Assembly: GCF_039538005.1 (NCBI RefSeq) | Contig: NZ_BAABBO010000007.1 | Coordinates: 62,001-126,000, forward strand | From: Allohahella marinimesophila | GTDB taxonomy: Bacteria; Pseudomonadota; Gammaproteobacteria; Pseudomonadales; Oleiphilaceae | Reading direction: 5' to 3' | Length of the DNA stretch: 64,000 nucleotides | Shown: one piece after another, positions 1 through 8,801 of the stretch | How the letters are laid out: every line of letters begins with the position of its first letter | Numbering within the stretch: position 1 is the stretch's first letter | Program-made: the position numbers and the translations under genes | Notes under the pieces: model-generated | Told to the model about the DNA's origin: nothing | Databases searched by the model: none | Seen by the model: the letters and a program-made list of their open reading frames with translations, nothing else

Positions 1-2
1 AA

Positions 3-503
3 TTCCACGCCCGCTACAGCGCCACAGCGCGCGAATACCGCTATGTCATCCTCAACCAGACCGTACCCCCGGCGCAGCGTTACAGACAGAGCACCTGGAT
101 TCACTACCCGCTGAATGAGCGGCGCATGCATGATGCGGCACAACTTCTCGTTGGTACCCATGACTTCAGTGCGCTGCGAGCAGCAGAGTGCCAATCGAAG
201 ACGCCAGTACGGCAGTTGCACTCTATTGATGTGAGCCGTCACGGTGATTACATTCTGCTGCAGTTGAGGGCCAACGCTTTCCTGCATCATATGGTCAGAA
301 ATATCACCGGTACTCTGCTGCCGATAGGTGAGGGCACTCGTCCTGTGGCCTGGGTATCGGACGTACTGGCATCGAAGGATCGCCGCTGCGCCGGTATTAC
401 AGCACCAGCTCATGGCCTCTATCTCGTCGGTGTTGATTATCCGGACGCCTTCGGTCTACCAGCTCTGCCGAAGGGCCCTGCAGTATTCACACCCGATATC
501 TGA
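3..503 (+). CDS. truA: tRNA pseudouridine synthase A, C-terminal part (5' end outside window)
   Basis: TruA isomerises uridines 38-40 of the tRNA anticodon arm to pseudouridine in the cytosol. The frame is open from base 3, and the first in-window residues are FHARYSATAREYRYVI, the conserved FHAR-S-A--R-Y motif of TruA. Further on, FLHHMVRNITGTLLPIGEG is the conserved motif near the C-terminus. The catalytic Asp lies upstream, outside the window. The stop at 501-503 leaves about 166 codons, so roughly the last 60% of a usual 260-280 residue enzyme is present. It lies just upstream of trpF, as in Pseudomonas-type truA-trpF-accD-folC loci. The ATG at 126 is internal, not the start. Confidence 0.93.
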   Translation, partial: FHARYSATAREYRYVILNQTVPPAQRYRQSTWIHYPLNERRMHDAAQLLVGTHDFSALRAAECQSKTPVRQLHSIDVSRHGDYILLQLRANAFLHHMVRNITGTLLPIGEGTRPVAWVSDVLASKDRRCAGITAPAHGLYLVGVDYPDAFGLPALPKGPAVFTPDI

Positions 504-583
504 GCCAGCACAAGCGCTTGGCTTTAATGCGGGCATGAGCACATGTATACTCCGGAATCGATCGAAGTTCCGAGGTCTGCCCT

Positions 584-1216
584 TTGCAACGAGTGCGCGT
601 GAAAATATGCGGTATCCGCGAGGCTGAACACGCCCATGCCGCAGCGCATGCCGGTGCCGATGCGCTTGGTTTTGTGTTCTATGCGCCAAGCGTGCGCGCG
701 ATCACGCCACGCCGCTGCGCTGATATCTGCCGTGACCTGCCGCCCTTCGTAACCCGCGTGGCCCTGTTCGTCAACCCGGAAGCTGATGAAGTTCGTCAGG
801 TGATCGATGAAGCAGGCTGTCAGACCCTGCAGTTTCACGGCACCGAGGCACCTGAGTTCTGTGCACAATTCGGGCTGCCCTGGGTCAAGGCCATAGGCAT
901 GACTGACGATATAGACCTCGCAGCAGAAAGTTTGCGTTACAAAGCTGCGCAGGCGCTTCTGCTGGACAGTTACGATCCCATACACCATGGCGGCACTGGT
1001 CGTACCTTTGACTGGACGCTCGCTCACAACGGCCTGAGAAAGCCGCTCATTCTCGCTGGCGGCCTCACCGCCAGCAACGTCGGTGATGCAATACGTACAG
1101 TGCAGCCGTATGCTGTGGATATCAGCGGCGGCGTCGAGATAGAGAAAGGCGTCAAGTCGACCCAAAAGATTCAGCAGTTCCTGCATGAGGTAATGGCTAC
1201 ATATGCAATTCGATAA
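584..1216 (+). CDS. trpF: Phosphoribosylanthranilate isomerase
   Basis: TrpF converts N-(5-phosphoribosyl)anthranilate to CdRP in tryptophan synthesis; it is a cytosolic TIM-barrel enzyme. The N-terminal VKICGI motif carries the catalytic Cys. LLLDSYD with a GGTGRTFDW stretch and LAGGLTASNV are the later phosphate-binding and catalytic-Asp segments, and DISGGVE near the end is the usual C-terminal signature. Length (about 210 residues) is normal. There is no ATG. TTG at 584 has a GAGG 9-12 bases upstream; GTG at 593 would give the common MRVKICGI-type start and is a serious alternative. The end overlaps trpB by 14 bases, which suggests translational coupling in a trpF-trpB-trpA operon. Confidence 0.93.
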   Translation: MQRVRVKICGIREAEHAHAAAHAGADALGFVFYAPSVRAITPRRCADICRDLPPFVTRVALFVNPEADEVRQVIDEAGCQTLQFHGTEAPEFCAQFGLPWVKAIGMTDDIDLAAESLRYKAAQALLLDSYDPIHHGGTGRTFDWTLAHNGLRKPLILAGGLTASNVGDAIRTVQPYAVDISGGVEIEKGVKSTQKIQQFLHEVMATYAIR

Positions 1217-2417
1217 AGAGTATCTCGCACAGTTCCCAGATGTTAACGGCCGCTTCGGCGAATATGGCGGCCGCTTCGTGTCGGAAACGCTCATGGCCTC
1301 ATTGCTCGAACTGGAGCAGGCTTACGCCAAACTGAAGAACGACGAAGTCTTTCAGCGTGAGTTCGATCGCGACCTGGCCGACTACGTCGGGCGCCCTTCG
1401 CCGCTGTATCTGGCGGAGCGCCTCACCAAGCAGATCGGCGGCGCCAAGCTCTATTTCAAGCGTGAAGATCTCAACCACACTGGTGCGCACAAGGTCAACA
1501 ACACCATTGGGCAGGCCCTTCTGGCAAAGCACCTCGGCAAGAAGCGTATCATCGCCGAAACCGGAGCCGGTCAGCATGGTGTGGCTTCTGCGACAGTGGC
1601 AGCCCGCCTGGGTCTGCAGTGCGTCATATTCATGGGCGCCGAAGACATCGAGCGACAGTCACTCAATGTGTTTCGAATGAAGCTGCTTGGTGCCGAAGTT
1701 CGTTCGGTCACCAGTGGCACCGCGACCTTGAAGGATGCCATGAGCGAAGCCCTGCGCGACTGGGTCAGCACCGTCGAAGACACGTTCTATATTATCGGGA
1801 CCGTTGCCGGCCCGCACCCTTATCCGCTGCTCGTGAGAGACTTCCAGTCCGTGATCGGCCGAGAAGCTCGTGAACAGATCCTCGAAAAGGAAGGCAAGCT
1901 GCCGGATGCCCTGGTGGCCTGTGTAGGCGGCGGTTCGAATGCTATTGGCCTGTTCTATCCGTTCCTTGGCGACGAATCGGTCAAGATTTACGGTGTCGAA
2001 GCCGGTGGCAAGGGGCTTGAGACCGGTCAGCATGCTGCGCCACTGTCTGCCGGGCGTCCAGGCGTGCTGCACGGTAACCGCACCTATCTCATGGAAGATG
2101 AAGACGGCCAGATTTCGGCGACTCACTCGGTATCTGCCGGTCTCGACTATCCTGGTGTCGGTCCTGAACATGCCTGGCTGAAGGATATCGGTCGCGCGCA
2201 GTATGTGGCCGCCACCGATGACGAAGCCATGGCCGCCTTCCATACGATGACCCGTATAGAAGGCATTATGCCGGCGCTGGAAACAGCCCATGCCATTGCC
2301 TATGCCATGAAACTGGCGAAGGATATGAGCCCGGAGCAAAGTATTATCGTCAACCTGTCCGGTCGCGGCGACAAGGACATACTCACGGTTGCGAAGTTGG
2401 ACGGAATATCACTATGA
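1203..2417 (+). CDS. trpB: Tryptophan synthase beta chain
   Basis: TrpB is the PLP-dependent beta subunit that condenses indole, channelled from TrpA, with serine to give tryptophan. The PLP lysine is in REDLNHTGAHKVNN (about residue 90-103). AETGAGQHG and the phosphate-binding CVGGGSNAIG loop are intact, and the tail shows LSGRGDKD. At 404 residues it is full length. The ATG start lies inside the end of trpF, and the stop overlaps the trpA start as ATGA, so the three genes are almost certainly co-translated. Nothing is unusual in sequence or length. Confidence 0.98.
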   Translation: MQFDKEYLAQFPDVNGRFGEYGGRFVSETLMASLLELEQAYAKLKNDEVFQREFDRDLADYVGRPSPLYLAERLTKQIGGAKLYFKREDLNHTGAHKVNNTIGQALLAKHLGKKRIIAETGAGQHGVASATVAARLGLQCVIFMGAEDIERQSLNVFRMKLLGAEVRSVTSGTATLKDAMSEALRDWVSTVEDTFYIIGTVAGPHPYPLLVRDFQSVIGREAREQILEKEGKLPDALVACVGGGSNAIGLFYPFLGDESVKIYGVEAGGKGLETGQHAAPLSAGRPGVLHGNRTYLMEDEDGQISATHSVSAGLDYPGVGPEHAWLKDIGRAQYVAATDDEAMAAFHTMTRIEGIMPALETAHAIAYAMKLAKDMSPEQSIIVNLSGRGDKDILTVAKLDGISL

Positions 2418-3235
2418 GTCGTTTGAAATCACGTTTTGCTGCGCTGAAATCCAAAGGTGGCAAGGCCCTCATCCCCTTTATCACGGCAGGCGATCCTGAT
2501 CTCGATACCACACTGAAGCTGTTGCATGCCCTGGTTGAATCAGGTGCTGATGCGATCGAGATTGGCATCCCGTTTTCAGATCCCATGGCCGATGGGCCGG
2601 TCATCCAGAAAGCGTGTGAGCGTGCACTCGCCAGTGGCACCAGCCTGAAAAAGATACTCGCCATGATCAGCGAATTTCGCAAGGATGACACTGAGACCCC
2701 CCTGGTATTGATGGGGTATCTCAATCCGCTCGAAGCCATGGGCTTTCAGGTGTTTACTGATGCAGCTGCGAAGGCCGGCGTCGATGGTGTGCTGACGGTG
2801 GACCTTCCGCCGGAAGAGGCCGGGCGCCTTGCGCCGATGCTTCAGGCGGCCGATCTGGATCCTATTTTCCTGATTGCGCCTACCACCCAGACCGCGCGAA
2901 TCAGGACAGCTGCCAATAACGGTGGCGGATATATCTATTACGTTTCACTGAACGGTGTGACCGGGTCAAGCAAGCTCGATGTCGAATCTGTGAGGACCCA
3001 TGTCGAAGCCATCCGGCAGGAATCGGACCTCCCGGTCTGCGTCGGCTTTGGCATCAAGGACGCCGTCTCCGCACGACAGGTGGCCGAAGTGTCCGATGGT
3101 GTCATCGTCGGCAGCGCACTCGTCAACATCATTGCTGAACAGGCTTCCCAGCCGGATCAGATGATTGAGCAGGTGAAGGGTCTGATGACGTCTATCAGGC
3201 AGGCCTTGGACGGCCTGATCGTCCATTCCAGTTAG
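2414..3235 (+). CDS. trpA: Tryptophan synthase alpha chain
   Basis: TrpA cleaves indole-3-glycerol phosphate to indole and glyceraldehyde 3-phosphate, and passes indole through the tunnel to TrpB. FITAGDPD and EIGIPFSDPMADGPVIQ carry the catalytic Glu and the substrate loop; VDLPPEE contains the catalytic Asp. YYVSLNGVTGS and VGFGIKD are the phosphate-binding loops; the first is usually YLLSRAGVTG, so SLNG is a mild variant. At 273 residues it is normal. It overlaps trpB by four bases and ends 33 bases before accD. Confidence 0.98.
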   Translation: MSRLKSRFAALKSKGGKALIPFITAGDPDLDTTLKLLHALVESGADAIEIGIPFSDPMADGPVIQKACERALASGTSLKKILAMISEFRKDDTETPLVLMGYLNPLEAMGFQVFTDAAAKAGVDGVLTVDLPPEEAGRLAPMLQAADLDPIFLIAPTTQTARIRTAANNGGGYIYYVSLNGVTGSSKLDVESVRTHVEAIRQESDLPVCVGFGIKDAVSARQVAEVSDGVIVGSALVNIIAEQASQPDQMIEQVKGLMTSIRQALDGLIVHSS

Positions 3236-3268
3236 TCATACAATTTTTTTTTGAAGCAGGATTGAGGC

Positions 3269-4447
3269 ATGTCGAGCTGGCTCGAAAAACTGATTCCAGG
3301 AATGAGCAGTGCTCAAGCCAAAAGCAAGCACAAAAGCACCGTTCCTGAAGGTCTGTGGAAAAAGTGTCCCAACTGTGAGTCCGTGCTCTATAGGCCGGAG
3401 CTTGAGAAAAACGTCGAGGTCTGTCCGAAGTGCAGTTATCACATGCGGATCAATGCCAGGCGTCGTATCGCGGTTTTTCTCGATGCGGTGGGCGAGGGTG
3501 GTCTTGAGCAAAAAGAAATTGCCGCAGAGCTCGAACCAACTGACAAGCTGAAGTTTCGCGATACCAAGAAATACAAGGACAGAATAGCCGCCAACCAGAA
3601 AACGACGGGCGAGAAAGATGCGATGATCGTGGTCGAGGGTGGCCTGCATGGCATTCCGGTCGTCGTGGCGGCTTTTGAGTTCAGATTTCTGGGTGGATCG
3701 ATGGGTGCTGTGGTGGGCGAGAAATTTGTCAGGGCCGTTAACCGTTGCATCGAGCTGCGGGCGCCCCTCATCTGCTTTTCTGCCAGTGGCGGCGCGCGTA
3801 TGCAGGAAGCGCTTATTTCGCTGATGCAGATGGCGAAGACCGCCGCTGCACTCGAGCGCCTCAAGCGCGAGAAGCTGCCCTATGTCTCGATCATGACAGA
3901 CCCGGTTTTTGGCGGTGTTTCAGCCAGTCTGGCCATGCTTGGCGACATCAATATCGCCGAACCGAAGGCCTTGGTGGGTTTTGCCGGTCCGCGGGTCATC
4001 GAGCAGACTGTTCGACAGACCTTGCCAGAAGGTTTCCAGCGTAGCGAGTTCCTGCTCTCTCATGGCGCCATCGACATGATCGTAGCCAGACCCGAAATGC
4101 GCGAGCGTGTGGCGAGCCTGCTCGCCAAGCTGATGAAGTTGCCGGTGCCGTCTTCGCTTTCAGGCGGTGATGATTACGACGCTCCACCATCTGCCGATCC
4201 CGCACCCCTTGCCAATATCGAAGTGGAGCAGCCCCCCCGCGTGCCGGACCAACCCGATAACGACGCTCAGGCAACGGTTGCTCAGTCGCCATCGGAGGAT
4301 GGCAGACGGCAGACCATGTCAGCCATAGGATCAGGCGCCGCCTGGGATGAAGTCGAGGGCGCTGCGTATTCCCCGCTGGATACCGACGGGCCGGGCAGGC
4401 TGGCGTCGATTGAGCCGAAACACGGCAAATCGACCCCATCCGATTGA
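3269..4447 (+). CDS. accD: Acetyl-CoA carboxylase carboxyltransferase subunit beta, with long acidic tail
   Basis: AccD with AccA forms the carboxyltransferase of acetyl-CoA carboxylase, making malonyl-CoA for fatty-acid synthesis. The N-terminal zinc ribbon is clear (CPNC, then CPKC, about residues 33-55). FEFRFLGGSMGAVVGEKFVRA and SGGARMQEA are conserved carboxyltransferase motifs, and FAGPRVIEQTVRQTLPEGFQ is near-invariant. The conserved domain ends near residue 290. About 100 further residues are rich in Pro, Asp, Ala and Glu and look disordered; usual AccD is about 290-305 residues, so this tail is unusual. folC follows after 13 bases, the classical accD-folC pair. Confidence 0.97.
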   Translation: MSSWLEKLIPGMSSAQAKSKHKSTVPEGLWKKCPNCESVLYRPELEKNVEVCPKCSYHMRINARRRIAVFLDAVGEGGLEQKEIAAELEPTDKLKFRDTKKYKDRIAANQKTTGEKDAMIVVEGGLHGIPVVVAAFEFRFLGGSMGAVVGEKFVRAVNRCIELRAPLICFSASGGARMQEALISLMQMAKTAAALERLKREKLPYVSIMTDPVFGGVSASLAMLGDINIAEPKALVGFAGPRVIEQTVRQTLPEGFQRSEFLLSHGAIDMIVARPEMRERVASLLAKLMKLPVPSSLSGGDDYDAPPSADPAPLANIEVEQPPRVPDQPDNDAQATVAQSPSEDGRRQTMSAIGSGAAWDEVEGAAYSPLDTDGPGRLASIEPKHGKSTPSD

Positions 4448-4460
4448 CCGGAGCTGTGGG

Positions 4461-5816
4461 ATGATCAAGCACGCTGCTGAGTTACCAGCAGCTGGCAGTG
4501 AGGACCTGGCTGGCTGGCTGACTTATCTGGAGAGCATGCTCGGCGCTGAGTTCAGCATGCGCCCGGGTCTCGATCGCAGTGCCCGGGTGTGGCAGCGACT
4601 CAACCCTCTTGGGCTTCGGATAGCGCGGCAGATCGTCATAGTGGCTGGCACAAACGGCAAGGGCTCGACAGCTGCAGGTTTGAGCGTAGGCGTCTATGGT
4701 TCACCCCATGTGCTCAGATTCAACGAGCGTTGTCGAATTGATGGAGAAGAAGTCAGCAATGCCCGCTTCTGCCAGGTGTTCGAGCAGGTCGAGACGGCTC
4801 GTCACGAGGCCGCAGTGCAGGGCCCGGTGCCGCTCTCCTATTACGAGTTCACCACCTTGGCGGTGTTCGAGCTGCTACGCGCTGCCGACCTCGATCTCGT
4901 GGTACTTGAAGTCGGGCTCGGTGGACGCCTCGATACCGTTAATCTGATTGACGCTGATCTTGCGATCATTACCCGTATCGGGCTAGATCATCAGGCCGTT
5001 CTCGGTAACACACTCGAACTGATCGGTGCAGAGAAAGCTGGCATCCTTCGCCAGGATGGGCTGTGTGTGCTTGGATCAGAGGCTATGCCCGCCAGCGTGC
5101 TGACACATGCTGCGGCACTAAATAACGTCGTCAGAGGCTACGGTGAACATTTCGATGAGCGCCACTATGGTCTGGCGGATGCAGGGTTGGAGCACCACGG
5201 GACCTGCCTGCCTGCGGTCAATCTCTCGGCAGCCTGCGCAGCGTTCGAGTTGCTTGGTCACGAACTACCAGATGATTACCTGCACCGCCTGAATGCACTG
5301 TCGCTCCCCGGACGCTTGCAAATCCTGCAGGCCGACCCAATGATCTGTGTAGATGCTGCGCATAACGAGCAGGCTGCAGAGTTTTTGGCCGCCTGGCTGC
5401 ATAGGTATATGAAACCGACCAGGGAGGCTGGTGGAGAAGCGGGAGCTGGTCGGCGTGGCGACATTCGTGCAGTTTTTGCCTGCTTCGCCGACAAGGCAAT
5501 CGAAGAATTGCTGGCACCGATGCTTCCATTGGTCAATCACTGGTGCCTGTTTCCGCTTCAGGGCCCTCGGGCCGCGAGCGTTGCCAGATTGGAGCAGGCG
5601 CTCGGTACCGCACTGGCCCAGGCCGCTTCGCAGTCACACACAGCAGCGATAGAGATGCCTCGAATTGAAGGCCACTGCTCGCTGTCGAATGCACTTGAGT
5701 CGGCCACCAAGGGGCTTCAGTCAGGCGATTGCGTCATAGCCTTCGGCTCTTTCCAGGTCGTGGAGGCGATGCTCTTGGGCTGGCACAACTCGAACAACAA
5801 TTCTCACGCATCATGA
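4461..5816 (+). CDS. folC: Dihydrofolate synthase / folylpolyglutamate synthase with a 9-residue deletion after the P-loop
   Basis: FolC joins glutamate to dihydropteroate and then extends the polyglutamate tail of folates. The P-loop VAGTNGKGST (about 61-70), SPHVLRFNER, LEVGLGGRLDTVN, AEKAGILR (lysine usually carbamylated) and the C-terminal DAAHN motif are all visible. Start: ATG 4461, whose product begins at the usual distance from the P-loop; the frame is open further upstream but overlaps accD. Oddity: between GKGST and VGVYGSPH only AAGLS remains, where E. coli has CRTLESILMAAGYK. Nine residues (27 bases) of the helix following the P-loop are missing in frame. The rest is full length (451 residues). 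Function is likely retained or altered, not obviously lost. Confidence 0.9.
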   Translation: MIKHAAELPAAGSEDLAGWLTYLESMLGAEFSMRPGLDRSARVWQRLNPLGLRIARQIVIVAGTNGKGSTAAGLSVGVYGSPHVLRFNERCRIDGEEVSNARFCQVFEQVETARHEAAVQGPVPLSYYEFTTLAVFELLRAADLDLVVLEVGLGGRLDTVNLIDADLAIITRIGLDHQAVLGNTLELIGAEKAGILRQDGLCVLGSEAMPASVLTHAAALNNVVRGYGEHFDERHYGLADAGLEHHGTCLPAVNLSAACAAFELLGHELPDDYLHRLNALSLPGRLQILQADPMICVDAAHNEQAAEFLAAWLHRYMKPTREAGGEAGAGRRGDIRAVFACFADKAIEELLAPMLPLVNHWCLFPLQGPRAASVARLEQALGTALAQAASQSHTAAIEMPRIEGHCSLSNALESATKGLQSGDCVIAFGSFQVVEAMLLGWHNSNNNSHAS

Positions 5817-5832
5817 ACGGACGATATTACAA

Positions 5833-6594
5833 ATGACCTCATTCAAAACCCGCGTCATAGGCGCCGTTATTCTTGTCTCATTGGCGATCATTTTTGTGCC
5901 CATGCTATTCAAGAGTCCTGCTGATCAGCCCGGTCAGGTGGAGACGCCACAGAGTGATAGCGCGCTTCGCTCCGGCAGTGACCGTACGCCCATGACCGAT
6001 GCAGATCCTCGAGCCTCGCAGCGTCTTGAAGTGCCGCCGACGCCTGAAGTCCCTGAGTTCACCATTGAAGAGCCTGCCGAACCCGAATTACGTTATTCCG
6101 ATCGCGCAGCGGATCTCGATGCCGGGCAGTCCGCCGTCGAGGCGCGCGGCAGCGACGATTTTGAAATCGAGCGGCCCACTGCAGGTGAGCGCGAGCCCCC
6201 GACGCCAGCAGCCGAGCAGAATGCTCAGCCTGCCTCTGCGCCCCGCGAGGCGCCAGCAGCCCAACCTGTGGAGAGGACTGCTTCGGCCCCCGCCACCCCG
6301 AGACCGGCTGCTGAAAAGCCCGCAGCACCAGCAGGCAGCTTCGGAGAAGCCTGGTCCATACAGGTAGGCTCGTTCTCGGACCAGGAACGGGCGCAGACAG
6401 TTCGCGCGGATCTCCAGAAAGAAGGCACGGCAGCCTATGTTCAGGAAGTACAGCTGGACAATGGCTCGACGATGGTGAGGGTCTATGCAGGGCCCATGCT
6501 TGAGCGAAGTACCGCCGAAAAACTGAAAGTGACATTGGACAAGAAGTTCGGCGTGAATTCTCTCATTATGCGCTACCGCCCTGTGCAACCCTAA
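5833..6594 (+). CDS. SPOR-domain inner-membrane protein (DedD-like)
   Basis: This is probably a division-associated protein: SPOR domains bind glycan strands stripped of stem peptides at the septum. A short cytoplasmic N-terminus is followed by one membrane helix (about residues 8-27, VIGAVILVSLAIIFVPMLF). Next comes a long Pro/Ala/Glu-rich, presumably disordered periplasmic linker (about 30-170). The C-terminal SPOR domain (about 175-253) starts with WSIQVGSFSDQERA and contains a VRVYAGP segment. A SPOR gene between folC and cvpA is the standard arrangement in Pseudomonas-like genomes. It starts 16 bases after folC. Confidence 0.92.
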   Translation: MTSFKTRVIGAVILVSLAIIFVPMLFKSPADQPGQVETPQSDSALRSGSDRTPMTDADPRASQRLEVPPTPEVPEFTIEEPAEPELRYSDRAADLDAGQSAVEARGSDDFEIERPTAGEREPPTPAAEQNAQPASAPREAPAAQPVERTASAPATPRPAAEKPAAPAGSFGEAWSIQVGSFSDQERAQTVRADLQKEGTAAYVQEVQLDNGSTMVRVYAGPMLERSTAEKLKVTLDKKFGVNSLIMRYRPVQP

Positions 6595-6653
6595 TCCGAG
6601 CTGTTACAATCCGCGCCCTTCGAACACCGACTCGCATCAGGATTGAAGCATAA

Positions 6654-7157
6654 TTGACAGCACTGAACTGGTTTGACTGGGCCATCCTCGGCGTTATTGC
6701 GCTCTCGACGGTGGTCAGCCTGATGAGAGGCTTTGTGAAAGAGGCGCTCTCGCTGGTCGGCTGGTTCCTGGCATTCATCGTCGCCAGGCTGTTTTATATT
6801 GAATTTGCTTCTCTACTGGTAAATCTCATTGAAACACCCTCGATGCGCCTCATTGTCGCGTTTGCTGGGCTGTTTCTGCTGACGCTGCTGGTTTGCTCGC
6901 TGGCAAACCATCTGTTGTCCGCGCTGGTGAAGGCTACTGGGCTCGGTGGCTTCGACAGGGTTCTGGGTACCATTTTTGGCGCGCTGAGAGGCGTGATCAT
7001 TGTTCTTGTCATTACCGGTACGCTGCGGATGACGCCCGTCGTAGAAGACGACTGGTGGCAGAATTCAGCATTCATACCATCCTTTGGAAGGATCGAAACC
7101 TGGGCGCGTTCTACGCTGGGTGATCCTCTCGAACGCATCGACTTCCAGGCATTGTGA
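6654..7157 (+). CDS. cvpA: CvpA family membrane protein
   Basis: CvpA proteins are small inner-membrane proteins, named for colicin V production in E. coli; their core role is unclear but they are often linked to purF. Four hydrophobic segments are visible (about residues 5-25, 29-50, 62-85 and 100-120). The N-terminal pattern W-FDWAILGVIALSTVVSLMRGFVKEA is typical. It has no ATG; TTG at 6654 with an AGGA about 10 bases upstream gives the usual short N-terminus before NWFDW. Length 167 residues is normal. purF follows after a 100-base gap. Confidence 0.9.
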   Translation: MTALNWFDWAILGVIALSTVVSLMRGFVKEALSLVGWFLAFIVARLFYIEFASLLVNLIETPSMRLIVAFAGLFLLTLLVCSLANHLLSALVKATGLGGFDRVLGTIFGALRGVIIVLVITGTLRMTPVVEDDWWQNSAFIPSFGRIETWARSTLGDPLERIDFQAL

Positions 7158-7257
7158 TGGCTGGATCAAAAGGTCGTGGCGTTACGCAATACGCTAATAA
7201 AAATCAGCAGTCTGAAGTCATACATTGCAGTGTCATCGTGTGAAAAGCAGGTAGCCT

Positions 7258-8784
7258 ATGTGCGGAATTGTAGCAATCGTAAGTAAAAGCAATGTCAATC
7301 AGGACCTCTATGACGCCCTGACGGTATTGCAGCACAGAGGGCAGGATGCCGCTGGAATCGTAACATGTCAGGATGACCGGTTTTTCCTCCGGAAAGATAA
7401 TGGCCTCGTCAAGGATGTGTTTCGAACGAAACATATGATGAGACTGGCTGGCAATGCCGGTATCGGTCACGTCCGGTACCCCACTGCAGGCACCAGCAGT
7501 TCCGCTGAAGCCCAGCCCTTTTATGTGAACTCACCCTACGGTATTACGCTGGCGCATAACGGGAACCTCACAAACACCCACGACGTCGCTGAAGACATCT
7601 TCAAGACCGACCTGCGTCACGTCAATACACACTCGGATTCCGAGGTGCTGCTGAACGTATTCGCTCACGAATTGCAGAAGCAGGGGAAATTCCGCCCCGG
7701 CCCTGACGAAGTGTTCGAAGCGGTCAAGTCCGTGCACCGCCGCGTTCGCGGTGCCTACGCTGCCGTAGCCCTCATCACTGGCTTTGGCGTCGTGGCCTTC
7801 CGCGATCCGCATGGCATTCGGCCCGTCTGTTTCGGCTCTAGAGAAACTGCCGAGGGCAAGGAATACATGGTCGCGTCCGAGAGCGTCGCCCTGAATTCGC
7901 TTGGCTTCAAGCTCGAGCGTGACATTGCCCCCGGCGAAGCGCTGTACATCGAAATTGACGGTACGCTTCACAGCGCGCAGTGCGCAGAGAATGCCGTGCT
8001 AGCGCCGTGTATTTTCGAGCATGTCTATTTCGCGCGCCCGGACAGCATCATCGACAACATTTCGGTATACAAGGCGCGCATGCGCATGGGCGATAGCCTG
8101 GCGGCCCGAATTCGGGAGAACTTCCCCGACCACGATATCGACGTCATCATCCCGATACCGGATACCAGCAGAACGGCCGCCCTTCAGATGGCCTTCAATC
8201 TCGGGGTGAAGTATCGCGAAGGCTTCATCAAGAATCGTTATATCGGCCGGACCTTCATCATGCCGGGGCAGCAACAGCGCAAGAAGTCCGTGCGCCAGAA
8301 GCTCAATCCGATCGACCTCGAGTTCCGAGGCAAGAACGTCATGCTGGTCGACGACTCCATCGTTCGCGGTACGACTTGTCGGGAAATTGTGCAAATGGCG
8401 CGGGATGCCGGGGCCAACAAGGTGTATTTCGCGTCAGCAGCGCCGCCGGTTCGCTATCCGAATGTCTACGGTATCGACATGCCCGCTGCCAGCGATCTCA
8501 TCGCTCATGGCCGCACAGAGAAGGAAGTTCAGGAGATCATCGGCGCTGACTGGTTGATTTATCAGACGCTGGAAGACCTGATTGCCTCGGCTCACGAGGG
8601 GAATCCGGATATCGTAGAATTCGACTGTTCGGTGTTCACCGGTCAATATATCACTGGCGATATCACTGAAGATTATCTTACCAAACTCGAGAAGTTGCGC
8701 GGCGACAGGAACGAAGCGCTATGGGAGGCATCGAAGGAGGCTTCCCACACGCAGGTGCCGCTCGACCTGCACAACGACGTCTAG
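7258..8784 (+). CDS. purF: Amidophosphoribosyltransferase
   Basis: PurF makes 5-phosphoribosylamine from PRPP and glutamine, the first committed step of purine synthesis. Cys2 right after the start Met (MCGIVAI) is the N-terminal nucleophile of the glutaminase domain, and QHRGQDAAGI is conserved. The C-terminal phosphoribosyltransferase domain shows the PRPP loop VMLVDDSIVRGTT. At 508 residues it is full length. The 100 bases upstream are the largest gap in this gene run and may hold a promoter. I looked for a PurR-type operator and did not find a convincing one. Confidence 0.98.
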   Translation: MCGIVAIVSKSNVNQDLYDALTVLQHRGQDAAGIVTCQDDRFFLRKDNGLVKDVFRTKHMMRLAGNAGIGHVRYPTAGTSSSAEAQPFYVNSPYGITLAHNGNLTNTHDVAEDIFKTDLRHVNTHSDSEVLLNVFAHELQKQGKFRPGPDEVFEAVKSVHRRVRGAYAAVALITGFGVVAFRDPHGIRPVCFGSRETAEGKEYMVASESVALNSLGFKLERDIAPGEALYIEIDGTLHSAQCAENAVLAPCIFEHVYFARPDSIIDNISVYKARMRMGDSLAARIRENFPDHDIDVIIPIPDTSRTAALQMAFNLGVKYREGFIKNRYIGRTFIMPGQQQRKKSVRQKLNPIDLEFRGKNVMLVDDSIVRGTTCREIVQMARDAGANKVYFASAAPPVRYPNVYGIDMPAASDLIAHGRTEKEVQEIIGADWLIYQTLEDLIASAHEGNPDIVEFDCSVFTGQYITGDITEDYLTKLEKLRGDRNEALWEASKEASHTQVPLDLHNDV

Positions 8785-8801
8785 GAGATCACGAAGCGCC
8801 C

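Noticed and set aside
524..1294. 256-codon minus-strand frame across trpF
   Set aside because: Antisense shadow of trpF.
7158..7257. Possible PurR operator upstream of purF (TTACGCAATACGC)
   Set aside because: Only a loose match to the E. coli PurR consensus and not palindromic; not claimed.
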